Shown one piece after another: positions 62,620 to 64,000 of a DNA stretch of 64,000 nucleotides. Both the position numbers and the translations under genes were made by a program. The stretch's first letter is position 1; every line of letters starts with the position of its first letter. Location: NCBI GenBank assembly GCA_025642075.2, contig JAODUO010001354.1, forward strand, positions 5,001 to 69,000. The letters are read 5' to 3'. The stretch comes from Ridgeia piscesae. Lineage: Eukaryota; Annelida; Polychaeta; Sabellida; Siboglinidae. Below the pieces are notes generated by a model. It made no database searches, was not told the DNA's origin, and was given only the letters and a program-made list of their open reading frames with translations.

Positions 62620-64000
62620 AACACACAAACACACACAGAACAAGAGACATACTCCCTGTTTTTTAACAGCATGACCTTTTTATTTATATATTACTGATGA
62701 AGCTGTATGTGTACGTTTGAGTTGTATATTTGTAAGAAATAAACATTATATTTTTAACTGTCATGACTTTTTTAGACATTTCGTGCTGAACATTGATCGT
62801 GGTATGAGCTGGCAGAGGGCGCTGCAGAGACTGTCGAACTACGACACGTCGGAAGAGTCTCCCAATGGGTTCTACTGCTCCCGTCGAGAACACAAGGGGA
62901 GACGGTGGTTCATCCTGGCAACACAGAAACACACGTCTTCCCACCTCTTTACTATTGCAAGGTCCGTGTATAGTTTGGTTTGATTTTATCTAGTGTTGTA
63001 ATATTTGTTTTATCTTTTAACACAAATTCATCATATCTGGTGTCCATATTGCAAAACAATACAGTTTAGTTGATCCCTCCGTCCGTCTGTCCGTCCTTCC
63101 CATGTCTCTGTTAGAATTGCATGAGTGAAGGGGTGACTGTGTTGTATGTGAGCAGGACAAGGAGTTTATAGATTTACATTTTTATAAATTCATCCAGGGC
63201 TGTGGGATCTCACCATAGGTCAACATGAAAACAGTTAACTCTGCCCCAGGTAACTCAACCAGGGAACTCCGCTAGTTCCTAATATATTGACTGCCCTGAT
63301 ATATTTATAGAACTACAATTTTTTTAAATATAATTTGACCAGTCATAACTATAAAATAAAAATACAATTTTTTAGGAACACAGCAACAGTTCATCATAAT
63401 GCAGTTGTCCGATATTGTATCATCTTTAAGATCTGTATCATTACTTACCAGGCCCGTTCCTGTAAGCAGCCATCGTATTTACATTCTTTGCTTACTCCTG
63501 TAAGAAAACCTGTTCAGCTTCAATCATCTAGTTCTGATTTACTTTGTGTCCCTAAAGTCAATATCACCAGTGCTTCTGTTGTTGGTGCTCGTTCTCTGGA
63601 ATATGCCTCCTAGTGTTAGGTCAATTGAAAATATTGCTAAATTCTGTCATTGTTGAAAGACATACCTTTACCTGGCATATCAATACATCTGATGACAGCT
63701 GGATTTATTACCTGATGAAAAAGTTCCCAATAGAAATGGCATTATGCCAGCTGTTTGAATTTCTGTGAGGCCTTGTTTACTGTTGGGTGAATAGAAATTG
63801 TACATTTGTGCAATGTGGTAACAGAGCTGTCAAATTGTGTGTATAGACGTAGGTGTCATTTTGATTGGTGATGCAATCCAGGCAAATCGTGTCTGGTTCT
63901 AGCAGAAATTGTCAGCTTAGAGATTGGATTGTAAAAACATGAGCTCAAATGTGGTCATGTGTCTGACCTTGTCTCCCTCCAGACCTAACACAGGTGTATC
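21628..64000 (+). CDS. SBNO: strawberry notch / FORGETTER1-like helicase gene, 26 exons, 3' end outside window
   Basis: Joined exons give an 889-codon partial protein; all GT-AG junctions keep phase. It belongs to the strawberry notch family, nuclear SF2 helicase-like proteins that act in transcription and chromatin (Notch pathway in flies, heat-stress memory nucleosome remodelling for plant FORGETTER1; established for relatives, not shown here). Motifs in order: DECHKAKN (about residues 240-250), YCSATG (about 280), [11 protein letters not shown] (about 398-408), [10 protein letters not shown] (431-440), [11 protein letters not shown] and MTGRRGR (511-535), [15 protein letters not shown] (576-590), [19 protein letters not shown] (605-625), GGERRFAS (639-646), then the conserved C-terminal block. 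The Walker A exon between exons 3 and 4 is not found. A PHD finger, present in plant FORGETTER1, is also not seen. Large introns are filled with private minisatellites. The start at 21,628 is the first ATG after an in-frame TGA at 21,613. Confidence 0.93.
22113..22203 (+). CDS. SBNO: SBNO-like exon 2 (residues 66-96)
   Basis: Acceptor TTTCAG|TGACG; donor CTGAGT|GTAAGTA. It encodes [16 protein letters not shown] and [12 protein letters not shown], matching the family segment (HPxxVVExSSL) that precedes the helicase core. Its 3' end with the donor is repeated in decayed form through the following intron. Confidence 0.9.
22204..22690 (+). repeat. decayed tandem copies of the exon 2 donor junction
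   Basis: Intron 2 carries about six or seven diverged copies of the text around the exon 2 / intron 2 boundary: (G)TTGAA..(C)TGGATCA.TCAGT|GTAAGT followed by a GATGATAGTATCC-like segment. Clear members lie near 22,275 (TGGATCATTCAGTGTAA), 22,440, 22,480 (ATTCAGTGTAAGTG), 22,570 (CTGGATCAATCCGTGTAAA), 22,600 (TCACTCAGTGTAGATACCAG) and 22,655 (TGGATCTTGCAGTGAATGTA). Spacing is irregular, about 45-80 nt, so this is an old array. Confidence 0.7.
22691..23406. other. rest of intron 2, nothing recognised
   Basis: AT-rich intron sequence without a repeat or exon that I can identify. It ends in the acceptor TGTGTCAG at 23,406. Confidence 0.5.
23407..23514 (+). CDS. SBNO: SBNO-like exon 3 (residues 97-132, Q-motif-like segment)
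   Basis: Acceptor CTGTGTCAG|GCGCTC; donor TATGCA|GTAAGTA. It encodes [20 protein letters not shown] and [14 protein letters not shown], matching the LSALQLEAIxYA block that stands just before the Walker A loop in strawberry notch proteins. The exon starts and ends in phase 0. Its last 17 bases with the donor are the founder of the 33-nt array that follows. Confidence 0.93.
23498..25252 (+). repeat. 33-nt minisatellite made from the exon 3 / intron 3 donor junction
   Basis: About 52 units of 33 nt, beginning inside exon 3. Each unit holds exon sequence GGATACTGTATGCA and the donor GTAAGTATAGACAC, then AGGAG. By eye about 48 units keep an intact TGCA|GTAAGT. Broken units lie near 23,660, 24,255, 24,560, 24,830 and 25,190. 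The last unit (about 25,250) reads CTGCAG|GTAAGT, a better donor than the original. Because 33 is divisible by three, the exon 3 frame stays open through the first four units (11-residue repeat [11 protein letters not shown]) to a TAA at 23,635. Confidence 0.97.
25280..26463 (+). repeat. 18/19-nt purine-rich minisatellite
   Basis: About 63 units of GACAGGTAGGGAAGRGAA or the 19-nt GACAGGTAGGGAATGGGAA, mixed without a simple order. Every unit has CAG|GTAGGG, a donor-like motif similar to the real GTAGGT/GTAGGA donors of exons 4 and 10. G runs are dense on the sense strand. Long Pro/Leu/Ser/Phe open frames on the minus strand are artefacts. Confidence 0.96.
26464..26827. other. unique intron sequence before exon 4
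   Basis: Searched by eye in all plus frames for the expected Walker A exon (a GDGAGVGKGR-like stretch); nothing like it is present. It ends with the acceptor CTGACCTTCAG. Confidence 0.7.
26828..26919 (+). CDS. SBNO: SBNO-like exon 4 (residues 133-163)
   Basis: Acceptor CCTTCAG|GTTGCA; donor ACGAG|GTAGGT. It encodes [15 protein letters not shown] and [16 protein letters not shown], the family's motif Ia region immediately after the Walker A loop. It starts in phase 0, so joining directly to exon 3 keeps frame but omits about 28-30 residues that all family members I know have. Confidence 0.93.
27315..29104. repeat. tandem duplication of an interspersed element in intron 4
   Basis: 27,315-28,178 and 28,296-29,104 are two direct copies. 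Both begin ATACTGATGTTAGCCACGGT and both end near GCATACACGC. The last 400 bases are almost identical, the middle less so. Each holds AAAATGGCGACCACAGCGTG and GGCAGCACCGTTTAGCCCCT. Diverged relatives lie near 44,110-44,440, 50,300-50,390 (reverse), 54,955-54,995 and 61,370-61,425, so this is a dispersed transposon-like family. Small minus-strand frames shared by the two copies are not convincing genes. Confidence 0.85.
29103..29818 (+). mobile_element. MITE-like element, copy 1 (left end lost)
   Basis: Nearly identical to 35,971-36,696 but without the first 13 or so bases, so the left terminal repeat is missing. It abuts the end of the tandem duplication at GCATACACGC. The right end TTGCACGCCCTAT is intact. 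An open frame of 73 codons shared by both copies has no known motif. Confidence 0.88.
29900..29968 (+). CDS. SBNO: SBNO-like exon 5 (residues 163-186)
   Basis: Acceptor GTGTCAACAG|GGATC; donor ACAAG|GTTAGT. It encodes [20 protein letters not shown] and ETR, matching the RDLxDIGAxxIxVxxLNK segment of the family. Confidence 0.92.
29969..30381. other. intron 5, nothing special
   Basis: AT-rich intron with a few GTTGTTTCAAGTGT-like short repeats near 30,080-30,135. It ends in TTCTCTTCCCAG. Confidence 0.5.
30382..30464 (+). CDS. SBNO: SBNO-like exon 6 (residues 186-214)
   Basis: Acceptor TCTTCCCAG|GGTTC; donor AGGGGG|GTAAGT. It encodes [20 protein letters not shown] then VSSVQKGG, the family's KxGVIFxTYxSLI block. 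Ends in phase 1. Confidence 0.94.
30471..31071 (+). repeat. 14-nt minisatellite starting at the exon 6 donor
   Basis: About 42 units of ACATGTACCAGCAC and variants (ACATGTACTAGCAC, ACACGTGTACCAGC, ATCACACATGTACC). The array begins within about ten bases of the GTAAGT donor. No exon sequence is included. The ATGTAC palindromes make the array locally self-complementary. Confidence 0.95.
31072..32446. other. intron 6, second part: TA repeat and transposon-end-like text
   Basis: Holds a short (TA)n run at about 31,327-31,388. At 31,980-32,116 there are two copies of a GGGGTGCGGCTTTAA motif ending in TACAGGATTTACGGTA, typical of animal DNA-transposon ends, though I cannot name the family. No exon seen. 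Confidence 0.5.
32447..32565 (+). repeat. 13-nt minisatellite before the exon 7 acceptor
   Basis: Nine perfect units of CTCACAGCCACAC, ending ten bases before the exon 7 acceptor (GGTGTTGCAG). Perfect identity suggests recent expansion. Confidence 0.95.
32576..32694 (+). CDS. SBNO: SBNO-like exon 7 (residues 214-253, DECH box)
   Basis: Acceptor GTTGCAG|GTACA; donor GTACCC|GTGAGT. It encodes [19 protein letters not shown] and [23 protein letters not shown] is helicase motif II (Walker B), which binds Mg-ATP. Ends in phase 0. Confidence 0.96.
32702..32986 (+). repeat. 24-nt AT-rich minisatellite after the exon 7 donor
   Basis: About 12 imperfect units built on AACTATAGCATTATTTAGAC plus AATA. 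It begins within about ten bases of the GTGAGT donor. No exon sequence is repeated. Confidence 0.9.
32987..33549. other. rest of intron 7, nothing recognised
   Basis: Unique AT-rich intron ending in GTTATTTCCAG. Confidence 0.5.
33550..33602 (+). CDS. SBNO: SBNO-like exon 8 (residues 254-271)
   Basis: Acceptor TTATTTCCAG|GGGAAA; donor CAGAG|GTGAGT. It encodes [18 protein letters not shown], matching the family's S-x-PTKTGxAVxxIQxxLPKARV stretch with exon 9. Confidence 0.93.
33603..34092. other. intron 8, nothing recognised
   Basis: Unique intron. It ends in TTTGTGATTACAG. Confidence 0.5.
34093..34156 (+). CDS. SBNO: SBNO-like exon 9 (residues 271-292, motif III)
   Basis: Acceptor GTGATTACAG|AATGC; donor AACATG|GTTAGT. 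It encodes [20 protein letters not shown] then M. SAT is helicase motif III, which couples ATP hydrolysis to strand movement in SF2 enzymes. Ends in phase 0. Confidence 0.95.
34280..35826 (+). repeat. 13-nt GGTTGGTGACACT minisatellite up to the exon 10 acceptor
   Basis: About 85 good units between 34,680 and 35,826, preceded by a decayed stretch of the same repeat from about 34,280. Units alternate among GGTTGGTGACACT, GGTTGGTGACAGT, GATTGGTGACACT, AGTTGGTGACACT and GGCTGGTGACACT. They form recurrent blocks of about 91-104 nt (the ATTGG-AGTTGG-GGCTGG series repeats at least seven times). The array ends six bases before the acceptor (GGTTGGTGTGTCGCAG). Confidence 0.96.
35834..35924 (+). CDS. 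SBNO: SBNO-like exon 10 (residues 293-323)
   Basis: Acceptor GTGTCGCAG|GCCTTC; donor CCTAG|GTAGGA. It encodes [20 protein letters not shown] and [11 protein letters not shown], matching the family's MxYMxRLGLWGxGTxFxxF block. Ends in phase 1. Confidence 0.95.
35971..36696 (+). mobile_element. MITE-like element, copy 2, complete with terminal inverted repeats
   Basis: Bounded by TATAGGGCCTGCAAGT (35,971) and ACTTGCACGCCCTATA (36,681-36,696). These are inverted repeats matching at 15 of 16 positions. Flanking TA on both sides fits a TA target duplication, though the terminal TATA makes its exact edge ambiguous. It is 726 bp with no transposase, so it is non-autonomous. The same element without its left end is at 29,103-29,818. 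Confidence 0.9.
36787..38030 (+). repeat. 46-nt minisatellite made from the intron 10 / exon 11 acceptor junction
   Basis: Twenty-six units at 46-nt spacing lie upstream of exon 11, and the real acceptor is the 27th. Each unit contains GATGCTGGGTGCAG|GAGTGGCAGAGATG: the acceptor plus the first 14 bases of exon 11. The unit then departs from the exon (TTAGTGGAATGTGACAAT). About 17 units keep a CAG at the acceptor position; others have TAG (about 6), or GAG, CAA or CTG. Unit GAGATGTTAGTG also offers a donor-like GTTAGT. Minus-strand open frames are artefacts. Confidence 0.97.
38017..38096 (+). CDS. SBNO: SBNO-like exon 11 (residues 323-349)
   Basis: Acceptor GGATGCAG|GAGTGG, the last copy of the preceding array; donor GCTGAG|GTAGGC. 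It encodes [20 protein letters not shown] and SFQEAE, matching the family's AMEIVAMDMKxRGMYxxRxLSF block. Phase 1 in, phase 0 out. Confidence 0.95.
38097..38427. other. intron 11, nothing recognised
   Basis: Unique AT-rich intron ending in TTTCCACGGCTCAG. Confidence 0.5.
38428..38495 (+). CDS. SBNO: SBNO-like exon 12 (residues 350-372)
   Basis: Acceptor CACGGCTCAG|TTTGTG; donor CTCTG|GTAACA. It encodes [20 protein letters not shown] then HLW, matching the family's xxVxLSxxxxxMYNxAxxLW. The end of this exon and its donor are duplicated once immediately downstream. Confidence 0.94.
38473..38560 (+). repeat. two-copy duplication of the exon 12 donor junction
   Basis: TACAACACAGCAGCACACCT and CTG|GTAACACTTGTC at 38,473 recur as TACAACACAGCCGCACACGT and CTG|GTAACACTTGTC 44 bases later (38,517). 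The second donor is identical to the first. This looks like the smallest possible member of the junction-derived arrays elsewhere in the gene. Confidence 0.95.
38905..39245 (-). mobile_element. CR1/L2-like LINE, C-terminal fragment
   Basis: On the minus strand the frame reads [40 protein letters not shown] and [20 protein letters not shown], the well-known end of CR1/L2-type reverse transcriptase ORFs. It is truncated at its 5' side and sits antisense in intron 12. A related fragment lies at 63,376-63,690 on the plus strand. Confidence 0.88.
39316..39426 (+). CDS. SBNO: SBNO-like exon 13 (residues 372-409)
   Basis: Acceptor GTTTGCCAG|GGGTGA; donor GCTGTG|GTACGT. It encodes [20 protein letters not shown] and [16 protein letters not shown], matching the strongly conserved W-x-x-FW-(S/A)-(A/S)-HQRFF block. 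The LWGELR-like start is closer to plant FORGETTER1 than to vertebrate SBNO1 as I remember them. Confidence 0.94.
39427..40431. other. intron 13, nothing recognised
   Basis: About 1 kb of unique AT-rich intron with no exon, array or transposon motif that I recognise. Confidence 0.5.
40432..40525 (+). CDS. SBNO: SBNO-like exon 14 (residues 409-440)
   Basis: Acceptor CTGGCTGCAG|TCTCG; donor GGGGAG|GTGAGT. It encodes [20 protein letters not shown] and [19 protein letters not shown]-(S/T)-TGE is a family signature equivalent to helicase motif IV. Ends in phase 0. Confidence 0.95.
40526..41067. other. intron 14 before the array, nothing recognised
   Basis: Unique AT-rich sequence. Confidence 0.5.
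41068..42971 (+). repeat. 22-nt minisatellite running into the exon 15 acceptor
   Basis: About 86 units of TGTCTGTCTCCATGTCACCA plus two bases, with common CTCTGTGTCACCA variants and some 11-13-nt short units. The final unit becomes the polypyrimidine tract and acceptor of exon 15: TGTCTGTCTCCAG|GCCAGC. The first exon bases also resemble the unit (CAGGCCAGCATGG against CATGTCACCATGT, 9 of 13). Larger blocks recur: 41,200-41,620 is near-identical to 41,740-42,160. The unit has no stop codon in any plus frame, so open frames of over 600 codons arise in all three. Confidence 0.96.
42973..43095 (+). CDS. SBNO: SBNO-like exon 15 (residues 441-481)
   Basis: Acceptor TCTGTCTCCAG|GCCAGC; donor AATCAG|GTAATT. 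It encodes [20 protein letters not shown] and [19 protein letters not shown], matching the family segment after LQSTGEA, ending in the xxxLxxLIEKxFP block. Phase 0 at both ends. Confidence 0.92.
43096..43535. other. intron 15, nothing recognised
   Basis: No exon seen; in particular no Cys/His pattern of a PHD finger, which plant FORGETTER1 has at this position. The acceptor region holds a two-copy TTTCTGCGGGACTG repeat (43,497 and 43,515). Confidence 0.5.
43536..43621 (+). CDS. SBNO: SBNO-like exon 16 (residues 482-510)
   Basis: Acceptor ACTGCTTCAG|AACGTG chosen for its better pyrimidine tract; the alternative AAAACAG|ATGCTG at 43,581 is also in frame and would drop 15 residues. Donor AACAG|GTACAG. 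The secure part reads [13 protein letters not shown], matching the helix and LPNN that precede PLDDIID in the family. Confidence 0.8.
43655..45260. other. intron 16: compound transposon-derived sequence
   Basis: 43,655-43,740 and 44,445-44,540 are dense in GAATATTCGA/GATTCGATATTCG motifs, bracketing about 0.9 kb like the ends of a DNA element. Inside, 44,110-44,440 is a diverged relative of the intron 4 duplicated element. At about 44,955-45,010 the text is the reverse complement of the SINE tail found at 45,715-45,760 (CTTTGAGCAGT, GCGCTATATAAGAACTTAC), so a reverse-oriented SINE begins there; its other end is unclear. Confidence 0.55.
45447..45768 (+). mobile_element. tRNA-derived SINE, copy abutting exon 17
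   Basis: The head has an A-box-like TGGCTCAGTGGTAGAGT and a B-box-like GGCTTCAAATCC at tRNA-like spacing. The tail has GTAAAGTGCTTTGAG and GTGCTATATGAGAACTTACC, conserved among the copies here. Related copies: 47,313-47,600, 56,553-56,880 and reverse from about 44,955. The tail ends about 20 bases before the exon 17 acceptor. The tRNA-like head is not a working tRNA gene. Confidence 0.85.
45787..45949 (+). CDS. SBNO: SBNO-like exon 17 (residues 510-564)
   Basis: Acceptor CTTGGTTGCAG|CCCAC; donor ACAGAA|GTAGGT. It encodes [20 protein letters not shown] and [20 protein letters not shown], ending INVTE. LDxIIDxLGGPxxVAEMTGRxGR is a hallmark of strawberry notch proteins. Confidence 0.97.
46310..47252 (+). 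repeat. 23-nt minisatellite in intron 17
   Basis: About 41 units of CCTGATGTCAAGTGTACATA plus AAA, with 22-nt (one A less) and CTGATATCAAG variants. It is decayed near 46,560-46,690. No splice-junction sequence is included. Confidence 0.95.
47313..47600 (+). mobile_element. tRNA-derived SINE, copy between two arrays
   Basis: B-box-like GGGTTCAAATC near 47,364, then CAAACCTTGGGCA, GTTCACTCAG and the tail GTAAAGTGCTTTGAGCAGTC. The tail end leads straight into the 28-nt array that follows, so the array may have started at the SINE 3' end. Confidence 0.8.
47605..49178 (+). repeat. 28-nt minisatellite in intron 17
   Basis: About 56 units: ATCAGTTTGTGAACGTCACT followed by GTTACTGT. Variable sites are mostly GAACGTC / GAACATC / GAATGTC and ATCAG / AACAG / AGCAG, with blocks of shared variants. 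No coding content. Confidence 0.96.
49179..49516. other. end of intron 17, nothing recognised
   Basis: Unique sequence with a short CACCTGTCACC repeat near 49,230. It ends in ACCTTTTCAG. Confidence 0.5.
49517..49577 (+). CDS. SBNO: SBNO-like exon 18 (residues 565-585, motif V part)
   Basis: Acceptor CCTTTTCAG|CGGAAT; donor AGTACAG|GTGGGT. It encodes [20 protein letters not shown], matching KxxFMDGxKxVAIISEAxSxG. Ends in phase 1. Confidence 0.96.
49930..50395. mobile_element. probable DNA-transposon remnants in intron 18
   Basis: ACAGTGGAACCCCTCGTTTA at about 49,934 looks like the terminal repeat of an animal DNA transposon. It is followed by an 11-bp perfect hairpin, AAGACCGCCCC/GGGGCGGTCTT, at about 49,951-49,986 and by two copies of CAACACTAGGGGGCGCTTA. 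At 50,300-50,390 the text is the reverse complement of the AAAATGGCGACC..AGCCCCTCAGACC part of the intron 4 element. Family names not assigned. Confidence 0.65.
50558..50687 (+). CDS. SBNO: SBNO-like exon 19 (residues 585-628, motifs V and VI)
   Basis: Acceptor TACTATCAG|GGATTT; donor AGAGCAG|GTAGGT. It encodes [20 protein letters not shown] and [20 protein letters not shown]. QQxGRxHRSNQ is helicase motif VI with the arginine finger, and ELPWSAD is invariant in the family. Confidence 0.98.
50831..54440 (+). repeat. 28-nt minisatellite, about 128 copies, largest array in the window
   Basis: Units of GGCTAGATGGACACACATGT plus CCAGTAGT (or GGCCAGATGG, TCTAGTAGT). Very regular, with rare indels (near 51,181-51,186, a unit missing about ten bases; an extra base at 52,108). 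Blocks of variants recur, for example around 52,540-52,780 and again near 53,180-53,420. Minus-strand open frames of up to 218 codons are artefacts. Confidence 0.97.
54441..55202. other. rest of intron 19
   Basis: Mostly unique. About 54,955-54,995 resembles the ATTATCCAGACGCCGTGAGA, TGGCAGCACCGTTTA segment of the intron 4 element in decayed form. It ends in TTTGTCTCTCGCAG. Confidence 0.5.
55203..55288 (+). CDS. SBNO: SBNO-like exon 20 (residues 628-657)
   Basis: Acceptor GTCTCTCGCAG|TGGCCC; donor TCTCTAG|GTGAGT. It encodes [20 protein letters not shown] and VARRLQSL, matching the family's xPEYxxLxTxLxGERRFASIVAKRLESLG. Its last 17 bases with the donor found the following array. Confidence 0.97.
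55270..56280 (+). repeat. 46-nt minisatellite made from the exon 20 / intron 20 donor junction
   Basis: Twenty-two units, the first being the real exon end. Each has AGACTTCAGTCTCTAG|GTGA, GTGTCTAGGCCTTGAATGTT and GACAGG. By eye 14 keep CTAG|GTGAGT; others read GTGAAT, GTGTGT, AGTGAG or CTGAGT. The unit also carries TTGACAG before GAGACTTCAG, so each repeat looks like a 17-base microexon between an acceptor-like AG and a donor. A TCTTGGCATTGAATG variant dominates the right half. Confidence 0.97.
56281..56552. other. intron 20 middle part
   Basis: AT-rich unique sequence with a short TAG triplet run near 56,438. Confidence 0.5.
56553..56880 (+). mobile_element. tRNA-derived SINE, copy abutting exon 21
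   Basis: Relatives of the other copies: CTCAGCGTTGGATTCAAAC at the head, CCAGTTCACTCATCTG, GTGGTTGAAT and the tail GGGTAAAGCTTGGAGCAGTG, CTATATAAGAACTCACC. The tail passes into a CTTTCA simple repeat that makes up the pyrimidine tract of the exon 21 acceptor (56,889). Confidence 0.82.
56890..57086 (+). CDS. SBNO: SBNO-like exon 21 (residues 657-722)
   Basis: Acceptor CATTCTCCCAG|GTGCTC; donor CTACAC|GTATGT. It encodes [36 protein letters not shown] and an Ala-rich [20 protein letters not shown] segment. ALTxGDRRA and (N/D)xxYGRxAL are family motifs. Confidence 0.96.
57087..57557. other. intron 21, nothing recognised
   Basis: Unique intron ending in ACTGCATTCAG. Confidence 0.5.
57558..57692 (+). 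CDS. SBNO: SBNO-like exon 22 (residues 723-767)
   Basis: Acceptor TGCATTCAG|GATTGC; donor AACCTG|GTGAGT. It encodes [20 protein letters not shown], then [19 protein letters not shown], matching the family's (D/N)VGRFLNRLLGLxxxxQNxLF block. Confidence 0.96.
57823..57995 (+). repeat. ACTTAGTT short tandem repeat
   Basis: About 15-20 copies of an 8-nt ACTTAGTT-like unit with TACATAGTT and ACTTATTT variants, in intron 22. Confidence 0.9.
57996..58581. other. rest of intron 22, nothing recognised
   Basis: Unique intron ending in TTTTTGTTGACAG. Confidence 0.5.
58582..58643 (+). CDS. SBNO: SBNO-like exon 23 (residues 768-788)
   Basis: Acceptor TTGTTGACAG|ATCTTT; donor GGAAA|GTAGGT. It encodes [20 protein letters not shown], matching LFxYFxxxLxxxVxxAKxxGxY. 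Ends in phase 2. Confidence 0.95.
58660..61198 (+). repeat. 22-nt minisatellite, about 115 copies
   Basis: Units of ACATATCAATCAAACCACAC plus TA, starting about 20 bases after the exon 23 donor. Variants CAGTCAAACC, CCAGCCTA, CCACATTA and CCACAGTA recur in ordered blocks: the series from about 58,905 recurs from about 59,280, giving a higher-order period of roughly 370 nt. No splice-junction sequence is repeated. Confidence 0.97.
61199..61674. other. intron 23, right part
   Basis: About 61,370-61,425 resembles the CTAGATGGCAGTGGAC, AGAGTCCAACCTAT segment of the intron 4 duplicated element. Otherwise nothing recognised. Confidence 0.5.
61675..61860 (+). repeat. decayed series ending in the exon 24 acceptor
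   Basis: Five or six diverged copies, spaced about 30-37 nt, of TAARCNCCCTGTGTCAG followed by TTATGACATGACCCCT. Members lie near 61,675, 61,708, 61,732, 61,769, 61,801 and 61,838. The last one, TAAGCGCCCTGTGCAG|GTAC, is the real acceptor. Earlier members keep CCTGTGTCAG or CTGTATCAG, which are acceptor-like. Confidence 0.7.
61854..61955 (+). CDS. SBNO: SBNO-like exon 24 (residues 788-822)
   Basis: Acceptor CCCTGTGCAG|GTACAG; donor ACAAG|GTATTT. It encodes [20 protein letters not shown] and [14 protein letters not shown], matching the family's G-x-x-D-x-GIxDxxxxxxxxxxxxxV region. Confidence 0.93.
62345..62635. repeat. (CA)n microsatellite in intron 24
   Basis: Compound CA repeat with CACATGTACG, CACAGCC and CAACACA interruptions. 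Open frames on both strands are artefacts. Confidence 0.96.
62776..62961 (+). CDS. SBNO: SBNO-like exon 25 (residues 822-884)
   Basis: Acceptor ATGACTTTTTTAG|ACATTT; donor GCAAG|GTCCGT. It encodes [40 protein letters not shown] and HLFTIA. xxLDRGxxWExA and GFYxSxRExxxRRxFILA are conserved C-terminal family blocks; the second is closer to plant FORGETTER1 than to vertebrate SBNO in my memory. Confidence 0.96.
62962..63375. other. intron 25, left part
   Basis: No exon recognised. A CCGTCCGTCTGTCCGTCC run lies near 63,080. Confidence 0.5.
63376..63690 (+). mobile_element. CR1/L2-like LINE, C-terminal fragment
   Basis: Reads [40 protein letters not shown] and LLCVPKVN, then in a shifted frame a W-N-(M/L)-P-P-S-V-R-S-like end. 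It is the same type of LINE tail as the minus-strand piece at 38,905-39,245. Frameshifted and dead. Confidence 0.82.
63983..64000 (+). CDS. SBNO: SBNO-like exon 26, cut by window end (residues 884-889)
   Basis: Acceptor TTGTCTCCCTCCAG|ACCTAA at 63,982. The visible codons read RPNTGV, matching the family's (V/I)-x-RPNTG at this point, so the C-terminal domain continues to the right of the window. Confidence 0.88.

Noticed and set aside
62131..62697. Cys-Val and His-Thr frames over 100 codons
   Set aside because: Frames of the CA microsatellite in intron 24.

Overview
This is a eukaryotic, almost certainly animal, nuclear window. Coding sequence is split into short exons with GT-AG introns. 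Non-LTR retrotransposon pieces, tRNA-derived SINEs and a MITE pair are present, and a very large part of the window is microsatellite and minisatellite DNA. Its style resembles a marine invertebrate (perhaps a lophotrochozoan), but the species cannot be fixed from sequence alone.

Layout. 1-21.4 kb is intergenic: no gene is recognised, but there are several tandem arrays (a 73-nt higher-order array at 3.3-4.9 kb, a TTTCCCTC array at 7.0 kb, a 23-nt array at 9.1-10.65 kb, a 71-nt array at 13.7-14.6 kb, CA and TA microsatellites). Two decayed LINE fragments lie in opposite orientation at 15.5-16.5 kb (minus) and 17.0-19.04 kb (plus).

From 21.6 kb to the right edge the plus strand carries one gene: a strawberry notch / FORGETTER1-type superfamily 2 helicase-like protein. 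I could chain 26 exons by hand, the last cut by the window end. Together they give 2,669 coding nt (889 codons) with every junction phase-compatible. Helicase motif II (DECH), motif III (SAT), the VVIGLQ block, motif V ([15 protein letters not shown]) and motif VI ([11 protein letters not shown]) are all seen in order. The exon that should carry the Walker A loop is not found, although its flanking exons are.

Roughly 18 of the 42 kb of this gene is private minisatellite DNA, a different family in nearly every large intron. The most striking observation is that several of these arrays are built from the gene's own splice junctions. The exon 3 donor is repeated about 48 times, the exon 20 donor 22 times and the exon 11 acceptor 26 times. 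The exon 12 donor is present as a two-copy dimer, and the exon 2 donor and exon 24 acceptor sit in decayed series. The exon 15 acceptor array may have the same origin. This looks like one process caught at several ages inside a single gene, and I regard it as the candidate undescribed phenomenon here.

Secondary points: the intronic arrays vary at CG/CA/TG sites as if shaped by germline CpG methylation; a 13-nt array resembles the thrombin-aptamer G-quadruplex; and two SINE copies lie directly against the 3' splice sites of exons 17 and 21.
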